Below, piece after piece: positions 46,401-54,477 of a DNA stretch of 64,000 bases. Made by a program: the position numbers and the translations under genes. The notes under the pieces are model-generated. The model did no database searches. It saw only the letters and a list, made by a program, of their open reading frames with translations, and was not told the DNA's origin. This DNA is from Mycobacterium paraseoulense (GTDB lineage: Bacteria; Actinomycetota; Actinomycetes; Mycobacteriales; Mycobacteriaceae): NCBI RefSeq assembly GCF_010731655.1, contig NZ_AP022619.1, positions 6,014,001-6,078,000 on the forward strand. Direction: 5' to 3'. Position 1 is the stretch's first letter; each line of letters opens with the position of its first letter.

Positions 46401-46710
46401 CATTCCCCGCGCCGGCGACGGCATCGCCACCCTCACCGCCGAACTCGACGCCGCCTCCGGCATCCGGCTGCTCGCCCGGAGCCACGCCGGCGACGACCGC
46501 GACGAAGCGTGCCGCCGCGCGGCCGCCCTGCTGGCCGGAATCGACCCGGCCGCCCGGCCGCTGGCCGCCCTGCAAGCCCGCCTGTTGCTCGTCGAAATCC
46601 GCACCGCCGCGGGGCGCGCCGCCGACGCGCAGGACGACATCGCGGCGGTGCGCGCCCTGTGCACCCAGCATGGATTGCCGCGGCTGCTCATCGACGCGGG
46701 CCTCGGTTGA
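43441..46710 (+). CDS. pknK: Serine/threonine kinase fused to MalT-type ATPase (PknK)
   Basis: This 1089-residue multidomain protein starts with a Hanks-type kinase with G-loop GRGGFGVVY (30-38), Lys52, HRD at 144-146 and DFG at 164-166. A linker (about 275-315) leads to an STAND/MalT-like ATPase with Walker A APSGYGKT (344-351) and a Walker B-like VTLVIDD, then a helical TPR-like region to the end. This is the arrangement and size of mycobacterial PknK, a kinase linked to translation and growth control under stress. No LuxR DNA-binding domain is present at the C-terminus. The neighbours differ from those of M. tuberculosis pknK, so it may be a paralogue. Confidence 0.85.
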   Translation: MADVDAEAIQQDLIAGVAAELDFAGVEQIGRGGFGVVYRCAQPELDRMVAVKVLTNDLDPENLDRFLREQRAMGRLSGHPHIVTVLQVGTTRGGRPFIVMPYHGTGSLWGLVSAHGPLDWREVLSIGVKLAGALEAAHRAGILHRDVKPGNVLLTDYGEPQLTDFGLARIVGGFETRSGVVIGSPAFIAPELLEGATPTTGSDVYSLGATLFCALTGHPPMGRSIPETLGERGVPDDVIAVIKTAMTRDPSRRPATALEFGEQLREVQRRHRIPVDDMVVPVEAKRAGSPPAGSSDHRRDATTTPPAPVTKYRPPASVQSLVPRDRLMALLRAAGRRRLILLYAPSGYGKTTLVAQWRAELTDSGVTVAWLTVDDDDNNVVWFLAHLLAAIRRVRSALAEPLEQILEQRGDEATRYVLTLLIDAIDETGEPVTLVIDDWQRVSDTRTIDALRFLIDHGCDHLQIIVTSWSRAGLPLSKLRIRDELVEIDCEKLRFDADEARSLLNESVGLQLAGSDVAALTASTDGWVAGLQMAKLSLRGGGDPGALVSRMSGESEEVGDFLAENVLDILDPQLVDFMMATSVTERICGELASVLAGVDGGHAMLAEVERRGLFLRHIDHDPQWFRYHQMFAGFLRRRLDRDNPGRLNELHRAASAWFAERGYVSEAVDHALAAGETARAVDLVEDIQTRSLINQSRMTTFLGLVEKLPPQLVISRPLLQLPVAWANILLHRTQATEAALDRFTAALARADLPEARRAELTLEANVVRAVAEIYADRIDGLEDLLAEVMSRAQELRPVLPQAAAIALAFAAIHRFDLPAAQRLLEWVEPFNEQVGAVGAVYARSWAGIAARQQLDVPLALRRFREAFETGAAAGPHSYAARIAGAVLGEMLYETGELDEAAELLEESYHLGPEGGGVDYLVARYVVGAKTKAAQGDREAAAGRLDAGMAVAEKLRLPRLAAAITHERVRQGLPIDPAEAARLRAGGGIPRAGDGIATLTAELDAASGIRLLARSHAGDDRDEACRRAAALLAGIDPAARPLAALQARLLLVEIRTAAGRAADAQDDIAAVRALCTQHGLPRLLIDAGLG

Positions 46711-46735
46711 CGGCAGAACACGAAAGGACGGTGGA

Positions 46736-47029
46736 ATGGCAAGCAACCAGGAAGGCATCGGCATCCTGAAACTCGAATGCCCGCAAGGCCATCCGGTGGG
46801 CCGGATCCTCAAGGACGCCCCGCATCAGGCGGTTCAATACGATCCCGGCGCGATGGTGGGGCCTCGCCGGTTCTGGCCGGATGAAGATGACCAGCCGCAG
46901 TTCAACGCGCAGTGCAGGCACTGCGACAAGCCGGTGGGCGACACCACGGCCACGCTGCAGGTGAAACTGGCCGAGGTGATCGCGGACGCGTCGGTGACGA
47001 CCGGGACGGCCACGCTGGCGTATCGGTAG
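46736..47029 (+). CDS. Small CxxC-containing hypothetical protein
   Basis: This 97-residue protein starts at ATG 46736, 25 nt after pknK, with RBS GAAAGGA. It contains LECPQGHPVG and, 45 residues later, CRHCDKPVG. The second is a CxxC knuckle, and together with the first Cys/His these could bind zinc. The C-terminal third is a predicted helix-strand (LQVKLAEVIADASVTTGTA). No signal peptide; family not recognised. The tight spacing suggests co-expression with pknK, and it could be a partner or substrate; this is speculation. Confidence 0.65.
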   Translation: MASNQEGIGILKLECPQGHPVGRILKDAPHQAVQYDPGAMVGPRRFWPDEDDQPQFNAQCRHCDKPVGDTTATLQVKLAEVIADASVTTGTATLAYR

Positions 47030-47079
47030 GTCGCCGCTACGGTAAGAGCGACAGTAGCGACCGACCCGAGAGGAATCCC

Positions 47080-47919
47080 GTGGCCCAGGTTCCCCCCACC
47101 CAGCAGGACACCCCCCGCCCGCCGGAGGGGGATTGGCTCGGCACGCCATACCTCACCTTCGAGCGCCACGGGTCGATCGCGGTGTGCACCATCGACCGTC
47201 CCGAAGCGCGTAACGCCCTGACTCCCGCGATGTACTTCGGGATCCGTTACGCCGTCGGACGTGTCGTCGAGGACCCGGACCTGGCCGGGCTCCTCATCAC
47301 CGGGGCCGGGGACGTTTTCGCGCCCGGAGGTGACATGGGCGGCGGGGGAGCCTCGGACAACTGGATCACCTTCGGCGGCGCGCTCGGCATGGACGTCACG
47401 CCGTTCGACACGGTGCGCACGTCGGCCAAACCCGTCGTCTCCGCGGTCAACGGCCTGTGCCAGGGCGGCGGATTCCAGATCGCGTTGTGCAGCGACCTGT
47501 CGGTGGTCAGCGACCGCGCCACCTTCCGGGTGCCCGAGCTGTTCCGCGGCTACGCCGACACCTACTACAGCCAGATGCTCGCCCGGGTCATCGGGCCGGT
47601 GCGTACCCGCGACCTGATGTTCACCGGACGGGTGCTGACCGCCGCGGAGGCCCTGGACTGGGGGCTGGTCACCCGCGTCGTGCCGCACGACGATCTGCTC
47701 GCCGAGGCGAAAGAGCTACTCGCCCAGTGTTGTCGGACCGCACCGCGGGCCCGCGGCGTCATCAAGTCCAGCATCGACAGCTACCTGGGCCTCTACGACC
47801 GCATCGGCATGACCAGCAGCCTGAGCGACGCCGAGGCGCGCGAGGGCTTCCGCGCCTTCAAGGAGCGCCGCTCGCCCGACTGGGTGCACCCCGACCTGCG
47901 GGTCGAGGGGCGGCTATAA
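47080..47919 (+). CDS. Enoyl-CoA hydratase/isomerase family protein
   Basis: This 279-residue crotonase-fold protein starts at GTG 47080, with GAGAGGA 6-7 nt upstream. The CoA/oxyanion segments are GAGDVFAPGGDMGGG (about 77-91) and VSAVNGLCQGGGFQIALCSD (about 113-132). VPELFRGYADTYYSQML follows where hydratases have their second catalytic acid. It likely acts on an enoyl-CoA in lipid degradation. It ends 6 nt inside the convergent metallo-hydrolase gene. It precedes the beta-oxidation cassette, but in a separate transcript. Confidence 0.87.
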   Translation: MAQVPPTQQDTPRPPEGDWLGTPYLTFERHGSIAVCTIDRPEARNALTPAMYFGIRYAVGRVVEDPDLAGLLITGAGDVFAPGGDMGGGGASDNWITFGGALGMDVTPFDTVRTSAKPVVSAVNGLCQGGGFQIALCSDLSVVSDRATFRVPELFRGYADTYYSQMLARVIGPVRTRDLMFTGRVLTAAEALDWGLVTRVVPHDDLLAEAKELLAQCCRTAPRARGVIKSSIDSYLGLYDRIGMTSSLSDAEAREGFRAFKERRSPDWVHPDLRVEGRL

Positions 47920-48690
47920 GTCGATCCACTCCCCGTGGGGCGCGACCCGGAGCCGGTCGCCGATCCCGGCCTGATCGAACGCCGCGGCGAACTCGTCTTC
48001 GCCCTCGGTGAAGTGGGCCCACCCGTCGACGTGGGCCGGTATGACCAACCGGGCGCCCAGAACCTCGGCGGCGGCGGCCGCGCGCGCCGCGGTCAGGGTG
48101 AGCGGCCGCCCGCGCTCCTTGGTGGGCACCCGGGCCGCCCCCGCGAACAGCACCGCGACGTCGACGTCGCCCGCCCGATCGGCCACGTCCTTGACCACCG
48201 CCATCGAGGCGTTGTCGCCACTGAGATACACCGTGGGCAGCCCGGATCCGGACAGCACGAAGCCGGTCACCTCGCAGTTGACGTGGCCGCCGCCGTCGCG
48301 CTGGCCGTCGGCGGGGCCATGCATCGCCGGAACGGCTTGCACGGCAAGCGATTCGGACAGCTCATAGGTCTGCCATGGCGCCAGGCCCACCGCCGGCGGG
48401 CCGAGCCGCCCGGCGGCGCCGGGGTGGGTGAGCACCAGCGGTGCGGCCAGGGCCGTCCGCCGGCCCTCGTCGTCCAGATTGTCGGGATGCTGGTCGTGGC
48501 TGATCAGCACCGCGTCCACCCGGCCGAGCGCTTCGGCGCTGACGGCGGGACCGCTCAGCTTCGTCAGGTAGGCATGCACCCCGGGCGGGTCGAACGTCGG
48601 GTCCATCACGATCCGGTGCCCCGCGATGTCGACCACCGTGGTCGGACCGCCCAGCACGCTGATCGCGCAGTCACGCCGTTGTGCGTCCAC
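47914..48690 (-). CDS. Metallo-beta-lactamase-fold hydrolase
   Basis: This 258-residue protein starts from GTG 48690, chosen because GGGAGG (48697-48702) is 6 nt upstream; longer in-frame starts at 48705 and 48714 lack an RBS. The fold is indicated by GGPTTVVDIAGHRIVMDPTF and the motif SHDQHPDNLDD. Here the usual HxHxDH reads H-x-x-H-x-D-N, so one metal ligand is altered. Later ligands may include the HG in PAMHGPADG, the GD in YLSGDNAS and the His in VIPAHVDG. The substrate is unknown; relatives include lactonases and UPF0173-type hydrolases. Confidence 0.8.
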   Translation of the reverse strand: MDAQRRDCAISVLGGPTTVVDIAGHRIVMDPTFDPPGVHAYLTKLSGPAVSAEALGRVDAVLISHDQHPDNLDDEGRRTALAAPLVLTHPGAAGRLGPPAVGLAPWQTYELSESLAVQAVPAMHGPADGQRDGGGHVNCEVTGFVLSGSGLPTVYLSGDNASMAVVKDVADRAGDVDVAVLFAGAARVPTKERGRPLTLTAARAAAAAEVLGARLVIPAHVDGWAHFTEGEDEFAAAFDQAGIGDRLRVAPHGEWIDL

Positions 48691-48851
48691 CGTCGACCTC
48701 CCCATTTCGCGCACCGCAGCGTCTAGCCGTCAGCCGCCAAGAATTCTAGGGGCCGGCACGCCCACCCGCCCCGTCGCGCAATCCATCTTGCTTCTGCCCG
48801 CGTCTCCTGCTAGACATAAGTGAATATTTCCTAGTCTCTAGCGGAGAAATC

Positions 48852-50039
48852 ATGGCTCATCGTGTGCTGGTAGCCGGTGTCGGGATGATTCCCTTCACCA
48901 CCCCGAGTCGATCCGAGACATACCAGGGTATGGCCCAAAATGCGGCACAAGCAGCGCTCGCCGACGCGGGCGTCGAGTACGCGTCGATTCAGCAGGCCTA
49001 TGTCGGCTATGTGTATGGAGACTCGACATCAGGGCAGTCGGCCTTGTACGGCTTGGGGCAGACCGGCATCCCGGTCGTCAACGTCAACAACAACTGTTCG
49101 ACCGGTTCGACCGCGCTGTGGTTGGCGCGCCAGGCCATCGAGAACGGTGCGGCCGACTGCGTCCTGGCGTTGGGGTTCGAGCAGATGCAGCGCGGCGCGC
49201 TGGGATCGATGTGGACCGACCGGCCCAGCCCGTTCACCCGCTTCGACGACGTCACCCGAGCCGCGCAGGGGTGGGACGATGCCGCGCCGATGGCCGCCCA
49301 GTATTTCGGTGGTGCCGGCCGCCAGTACGCCGACAAGTACGGCACCGACCCCGCGACGTTCGCCCGGATCTCGGTCAAGGCGCGCCGGCACGCGAAGAAC
49401 AATCCCTACGCGGTGTTTCGGGACGAGGTCACCGTCGAGGAGGTGCTGGCATCGCCGCACATCTACGGGCCGCTCACCAGGCTGCAGTGCTGCCCACCGA
49501 CCTGCGGCGCCGCCGCCGCGGTCCTGGTCAGCTCGGAGTTCGCCCGCAAGCGGGGGTTGTCGCCGCAGGTCGCCATCAAGGCTCAGGCGATGACGACGGA
49601 CTTTCCCTCCACCTTCGAAGGCGCAGACATGATCAAGGTCGTGGGCTACGACATGGCCAAGGCTGCTGCGGATCAGGTCTACGAAGCCTCGGGTGTGGCG
49701 CCGGAAGACATCCGGGTCGTGGAACTGCACGACTGTTTCACCGCCAACGAATTGCTCACGTACGAAGGCCTGGGCCTGACTCCAGAGGGCACCGCGGAGA
49801 AATTCATCCTCGACGGCGACAACACCTACGGGGGGCGCGTGGTGACCAACCCGTCGGGCGGACTGCTTTCCAAGGGACACCCCCTCGGGGCGACGGGCCT
49901 TGCGCAGTGCGCCGAATTGGTGTGGCAGCTACGCGGTCAGGCGGGGGCACGGCAGGTCGACGATGTCAGCGTGGCGCTGCAACACAACATCGGACTGGGT
50001 GGGGCGGCCGTGGTCACCCTCTACGAGAAGGTCGCGTGA
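48852..50039 (+). CDS. Thiolase / SCP-x-type lipid-transfer protein
   Basis: This 395-residue thiolase-fold enzyme has the nucleophile Cys82 in NNNCSTGSTALWLARQ. The C-terminal block GGLLSKGHPLGATGLAQ supplies the active-site His. It should perform the thiolytic or retro-aldol cleavage that closes a beta-oxidation round, as in SCP-x thiolases or steroid Ltp proteins. GGAG is 6 nt before the ATG. Its TGA overlaps the GTG of the first MaoC gene by 4 nt. It is the first gene of a six-gene cassette (48852-54477). The DUF35 partner seen with some Ltp aldolases is absent here. Confidence 0.88.
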   Translation: MAHRVLVAGVGMIPFTTPSRSETYQGMAQNAAQAALADAGVEYASIQQAYVGYVYGDSTSGQSALYGLGQTGIPVVNVNNNCSTGSTALWLARQAIENGAADCVLALGFEQMQRGALGSMWTDRPSPFTRFDDVTRAAQGWDDAAPMAAQYFGGAGRQYADKYGTDPATFARISVKARRHAKNNPYAVFRDEVTVEEVLASPHIYGPLTRLQCCPPTCGAAAAVLVSSEFARKRGLSPQVAIKAQAMTTDFPSTFEGADMIKVVGYDMAKAAADQVYEASGVAPEDIRVVELHDCFTANELLTYEGLGLTPEGTAEKFILDGDNTYGGRVVTNPSGGLLSKGHPLGATGLAQCAELVWQLRGQAGARQVDDVSVALQHNIGLGGAAVVTLYEKVA

Positions 50040-50500
50040 CCGTGGCGATCGACAAGGCCGTCATCGGAACCACCCTGCCGACCACCATGCTGACCGTCGA
50101 ACGAGCGCGGCTGCGCTTCTTCGCCAAGGCGATCGGCGAGACCGACCCGGTCTACACCGATGTCGAAGCCGCCAAAGCGGCCGGCCACCCGGATATTCCG
50201 GCGCCCCCCACCTTCCTGTTCTCGGTCGAACTGGAGAACCCGGACCCGTTCGCGTTCCTCGCATCGCTGGGCGTCGACCTGCGGATGGTTCTGCACGGCG
50301 AGCAGTCCTTCACCTACCACGCGATCGCCTACCCCGGTGACGAACTCGTCGCCACGCCGCGCATCACCGACGTCTACGCCAAAAAGGGCGGCGCGCTCGA
50401 ATTCGTGGTCAAGGAGACCGCGATCACCCGCGCCGACGGAACGGCGATCGCCGAACTGCAATCGGTCATCGTCATCCAGAACCTCGGAGTCACACCATGA
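50036..50500 (+). CDS. MaoC-like dehydratase, N-terminal (FAS1-like) subunit
   Basis: This 154-residue hotdog-fold protein of the MaoC N-terminal dehydratase type has RLRFFAKAIGETDPVYTDVE (around 24-43), PTFLFSVELE and a C-terminal TAIAELQSVIVIQNLG. This type usually lacks the catalytic Asp/His and pairs with a second MaoC protein to make an active enoyl-CoA hydratase. It starts at GTG 50036 within the thiolase stop and ends within the start of the second MaoC gene (ATGA, 50497-50500). Pairing is inferred from these overlaps. Confidence 0.85.
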   Translation: MTVAIDKAVIGTTLPTTMLTVERARLRFFAKAIGETDPVYTDVEAAKAAGHPDIPAPPTFLFSVELENPDPFAFLASLGVDLRMVLHGEQSFTYHAIAYPGDELVATPRITDVYAKKGGALEFVVKETAITRADGTAIAELQSVIVIQNLGVTP

Positions 50501-50907
50501 CACTCGCCGAATCCGTAACCGTCGGCACCGAACTGCCACCGCTGAACGTGGCACCGATCTCACGGCTGACGCTGGCGTTGTTCGCCGGCGCTTCGGGCGA
50601 CCACAACCCGATGCACGTCGACCTCGACGCCGCCAAGTCGGTCGGCCTGCCGGACGTGTTCGCTCACGGAATGCTGTCCATGGCCTACCTGGGCCGGCTG
50701 CTGACGAACTGGGTTCCCCAGCAGCGCATCCGCGCCTATCGGGTCCGTTTCGTGGCGATCACCCCGGTGCATGGCGAACCGACCTGCACCGGCCGGGTCA
50801 CGCACATCGACGACGTCGACGGCGAACGGCGCGCCACCGTCGAACTGGCCGTGCGGCTCCCCGACGGCACCACCACCCTCACCGGCGACGCCGTTGTCGC
50901 CCTATAA
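50497..50907 (+). CDS. MaoC-like enoyl-CoA hydratase, catalytic subunit
   Basis: This 136-residue hotdog-fold protein has the hydratase-2 motif FAGASGDHNPMHVDLDAA (around residues 29-46), which carries the catalytic Asp and His, followed by VFAHGMLSMAYLGRLL. With the preceding protein it probably forms a heteromeric (R)-specific enoyl-CoA hydratase, like the split MaoC pairs of steroid side-chain degradation. It is coupled at both sides: 4-nt overlap upstream, 19 nt to the SDR gene downstream. Confidence 0.88.
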   Translation: MTLAESVTVGTELPPLNVAPISRLTLALFAGASGDHNPMHVDLDAAKSVGLPDVFAHGMLSMAYLGRLLTNWVPQQRIRAYRVRFVAITPVHGEPTCTGRVTHIDDVDGERRATVELAVRLPDGTTTLTGDAVVAL

Positions 50908-50926
50908 CCGAAAGGCGCTTTCGAAC

Positions 50927-51754
50927 ATGGGAACTCTGGACAACAAGGTCGCGATCGTGTCCGGTTCTGGCCGCGGCATCGGGCGCGAAATCGCCGTCAA
51001 GCTGGCCTCCGAAGGGGCCCACGTCGTGGTGAACGACCTCGACGCCGACCCCGCTGCGGAGACGCTCGCCGCCATCGAGGCGGTCGGCGGCAAGGCCGTC
51101 ACCTGCATCGGCAGTGTCACCGACGCCGGCTTCGCAAAGCGGTTCGTGCAAACGGCCGTCGACACCTTCGGCGGCCTGGACATCATCGTCAACAACGCCG
51201 GTTACACCTGGGATTCGGTGATCCAGAAGATGACCGACGAACAGTGGGACGCGATTTTGGACGTCCACCTCAAGGCGCCCTTTCACATCCTGCGCGCCGC
51301 GCAGCCTGTCATCAGCGGACTGGTCAAGCAGGCCAAGGCGTCCGGCGAGCCGGTGCCGTGCCGCAAGGTTGTCAACATCTCCTCGCTGGCCGGCGTGGGC
51401 GGCAACGCCGGACAGGCCAACTACGCTTCGGCCAAGGCCGGCATCCTCGGCCTCACCAAGGCCCTCGCCAAGGAGTGGGGCCGCTACAACGTCACCGTCA
51501 ACGCGGTGGCGTTCGGATTCATCAAGACTCGGCTCACCGAGGTGTCAGCGGGTGGCGGCAAGATCACCGTGCAAGGCAGGGAGATTCAGGTTGGGGTCAA
51601 CCCGGATCTGCTCGCCGCGATGGAACAGTTGATCCCACTGGGACGGGCCGGCACCCCGGCCGAAGCCGCGGGCGCGGTCTACCTGCTGTGCTCGCCCGAA
51701 TCGGACTACGTCAGCGCGCAGACCCTGGTCTGCGGCGGCGGAGTCAACATCTAG
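50927..51754 (+). CDS. Short-chain dehydrogenase (3-hydroxyacyl-CoA dehydrogenase-like)
   Basis: This 275-residue classical SDR has the cofactor loop SGSGRGIG (12-19), NNAGY, catalytic Ser in NISSLAG and Tyr/Lys in YASAKAGILG. The position in the cassette suggests it oxidises the (R)-3-hydroxyacyl-CoA made by the MaoC pair, as the SDR module of peroxisomal-type multifunctional enzymes does. RBS AAAGG is about 13 nt upstream of ATG 50927. The insert ISGLVKQAKASGEPVPCRKV is longer than in most SDRs, and a shorter insertion is seen near the substrate loop (VQGREIQVGVNPDL). Confidence 0.88.
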   Translation: MGTLDNKVAIVSGSGRGIGREIAVKLASEGAHVVVNDLDADPAAETLAAIEAVGGKAVTCIGSVTDAGFAKRFVQTAVDTFGGLDIIVNNAGYTWDSVIQKMTDEQWDAILDVHLKAPFHILRAAQPVISGLVKQAKASGEPVPCRKVVNISSLAGVGGNAGQANYASAKAGILGLTKALAKEWGRYNVTVNAVAFGFIKTRLTEVSAGGGKITVQGREIQVGVNPDLLAAMEQLIPLGRAGTPAEAAGAVYLLCSPESDYVSAQTLVCGGGVNI

Positions 51755-51762
51755 GAGAAGAT

Positions 51763-52911
51763 GTGGGCGCGGTACACCGATCGCCATGGGTCGACGATGA
51801 GGTCGCCGACCTCAAACACATGGCGATCAAGTTCTTCGAGGCCGAGGCCGTTCCGAACCGGGAACGCTGGGAGCGGCAAAAGTGCGTCGACCGTGAGTTC
51901 TGGTTGGCCGCGGGTCGATTGGGGCTGTTGTGCGCATCGATTCCGGAAGAGTACGGCGGGGGCGGCGGAACGCTGGCCCACGATTTCGCCATCCTCGAGG
52001 CGCAGGCCGAATGCGGCGACAGCGGATTCGGCAACCAGGTGCACAGCGGCCTGGTGGCGCATTACCTGCTCGCCTACGGCACGGAGGAACAGAAACAGCG
52101 GTGGCTGCCCAAGATGGCGACCGGCGAATACATCGGCGCGATCGCGATGTCGGAGCCCGGGGGCGGCTCGGACCTCAAAGCCCTGCGCACCACCGCGATC
52201 CGAGACGGTGACCACTACCGACTGAACGGGTCCAAGACGTTCATCTCCAACGGCGCCAGCGCGGACCTGATCGTGCTCGTGGTCAAGACCGAACCCGCGG
52301 CCGGCGCCAAGGGCGTCTCCCTGCTCGTCCTGGAAACCGCCGGTGCGCAGGGCTTCCGAGTCGGGCGCGTGCTGGACAAACTGGGCATGAAAGCTCAGGA
52401 CACGGCGGAGCTGTTCTTCGACGACGTGCGGGTCCCCGCCGGCAACCTGCTGGGCGAGGAAGGCGCCGGCTACGGCTACGCGATGAAGCAGCTCGCCCAC
52501 GAGCGCTTGATCATCGCCATCATCGGCGTGTCGACGCTGGAAACCGCCGTCGCCGAAACCATTGCCTACACCAAGCAGCGTCACGCCTATGGGGCGCCAC
52601 TGTTTTCCATGCAGCACATCAGGTTCGAACTCGCGGACTGCGCGACCATCGCAAGAGTGGCGCGAACCTTCGTCGACGACTGCATCGTCAAGCACCTGCG
52701 CGGCGAACTCGACGCCGCGACGGCGTCGATGGCCAAGGCGTGGGTTACCGACATGCAATGTGCGGTCATCGACCGGTGCTTGCAGCTGTTCGGCGGATAC
52801 GGCTACATGCTGGAATACCCGATCACCCGGATGTACGCCGACTCGCGCGTCCAGAAGATCTATGCCGGCACCAACGAAGTCATGAAGGAACTGGTCGCGC
52901 GTTCGCTGTGA
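51763..52911 (+). CDS. Acyl-CoA dehydrogenase
   Basis: This 382-residue flavoprotein starts at GTG 51763 (AGGAG 5 nt upstream); the ATG two bases earlier is in another frame. Signatures are IAMSEPGGGSDLKALRTTA (FAD/substrate loop, about 129-147), KTFISNGASADLIV, and the C-terminal QLFGGYGYMLEYPITRMYAD followed by QKIYAGTNEVMKELVARSL. A Glu in the AGTNE segment is near where the catalytic base lies in some subfamilies. It introduces the alpha-beta double bond and passes electrons to ETF. It is fifth in the cassette, 8 nt after the SDR. Confidence 0.9.
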   Translation: MGAVHRSPWVDDEVADLKHMAIKFFEAEAVPNRERWERQKCVDREFWLAAGRLGLLCASIPEEYGGGGGTLAHDFAILEAQAECGDSGFGNQVHSGLVAHYLLAYGTEEQKQRWLPKMATGEYIGAIAMSEPGGGSDLKALRTTAIRDGDHYRLNGSKTFISNGASADLIVLVVKTEPAAGAKGVSLLVLETAGAQGFRVGRVLDKLGMKAQDTAELFFDDVRVPAGNLLGEEGAGYGYAMKQLAHERLIIAIIGVSTLETAVAETIAYTKQRHAYGAPLFSMQHIRFELADCATIARVARTFVDDCIVKHLRGELDAATASMAKAWVTDMQCAVIDRCLQLFGGYGYMLEYPITRMYADSRVQKIYAGTNEVMKELVARSL

Positions 52912-52936
52912 CCGCGGTCCCCGCACGGAGAAGAAA

Positions 52937-54477
52937 ATGTATGTGACACAGTCGCTTCACCGCATGCTCCAGCAGTGTCCGGACATGCCGCTGACGGTGT
53001 TCGCCGATCGCCGGCGTACGGTGCGCCAATCGGCCGATCGCATCGCGCGGCTGGCCGGCGCTCTGCGGGCGCGGGCGTGCGCCGCGGCGAGCGGGTGGCC
53101 TTCTTGGGCCTGAACTCCGACCGCTATCACGAGTACATGTACGCGGTGCCATGGGCTGACGCGGCCGTGAACCCGGTCAACATCCGCTGGAGCCCGGCCG
53201 AAATCGCCTACTCGCTACGGGATTCAGAAACCACCGTGCTGCTCGTCGACGATGCGTTCGCCGCCACCGTCCCGCAGGTGGAGGCCGCGGGCGCCGAGCT
53301 GTCGACGATCGTCTACTGCGGCGAGGGCCCCTGCCCGCCGGGGATGCTCGACTACGAATCGCTGATCGACAGCGCGCGGCCGATCCCCGACCCACGACGC
53401 GGTGGGGACGAGCTTTACGGCATCTTCTACACCGGCGGCACCACCGGGCATCCCAAGGGAGTGATGCTCAGCCATAACAACGTGATGACCTCCGCGCTGG
53501 GCTGCCTGGCCACCGGCCGGTTCCTCACCGACCACGGCCGAATCCTGCACGCCGCGCCCCTGTTTCATCTGGCGGCGATCGGCATGTGGATCGCCGGCAA
53601 CGTCGCGGGATCAACCCACGTGATGGTGCCGTCGTTCACCCCCGGCGGCGTGGCCGAAGCGATCAGCAACCATCACGTCACCGACGTGTTGCTGGTACCG
53701 ACGATGATCCAGATGCTGATCGACCACCCGGACTGCGCCGGGTTCGACCTCACCTCGCTGCGCCACCTCATCTACGGGGCCTCACCGATCTCCGAAGCGC
53801 TTGTCGACCGTGCCCAAAAGGCGTTTCCGAACACCGGTTTGGCGCAGGCGTACGGGATGACCGAGCTGGCCCCGGCGGCCACCTTCCTCGCGCCGGCCGA
53901 CCATGACAACCCGGCACTGCAGCGATCCGCCGGCCGGGCCCTCCCTCATGTCGAAGTGCGGGTCGTGGACCCGAACGGCGACGAGGTGCCGGCGGGTGAG
54001 ATCGGGGAAGTCATCGTGCGCGGCGACAACGTCATGCTCGGCTACTGGAACCGGCCCGCCGAGACGGCCGCCACGGTTCGCGACGGCTGGATGCACACTG
54101 GTGACGTGGCGCGCATGGACGAGCAGGGCTACTTGTTCATCATCGACCGTCTCAAAGACATGATCATCACGGGCGGCGAGAACGTCTACTCGGCCGAGGT
54201 CGAGAACGCCCTCGCCGGCCACCCCACGGTCGCCGCCTCGGCGGTCATCGGCGTGCCCGACGATCAATGGGGCGAACGGGTCCACGCCGTCATCGTGTCG
54301 CGTCCGGGGAGCAATCCGACCGAGGAATCGATACGGGAGCACTGCCGGGAACTCATCGCCGGGTATAAGGTGCCGCGCAGCATGGAATTCGTCACCGAGC
54401 TACCCATTTCCGGCGCGGGTAAGGTCCTCAAACGTGAGCTGCGCGAACGCTATCGGGGCCCCGTGGACAGTCGATAA
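52937..54477 (+). pseudogene. Acyl-CoA/AMP ligase (FadD type), one frameshift
   Basis: The natural start is ATG 52937 with GGAG 6 nt upstream, giving MYVTQSLHRMLQQ to ARLAGALRA. At 53069-53075 the frame must slip by one base to continue as GVRRGERVAFLGLN to the end; a single missing G or C in CTGCGGGCGCGGGC restores it. The downstream part is intact: YTGGTTGHPKGVMLS (AMP loop), AQAYGMTELAP, GYLFIIDRLKDMIITGGENV and the Lys in SGAGKVLKRELR. It would activate the cassette's substrate as a CoA thioester. Whether the shift is biological or a sequencing error is unresolved. Confidence 0.8.
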
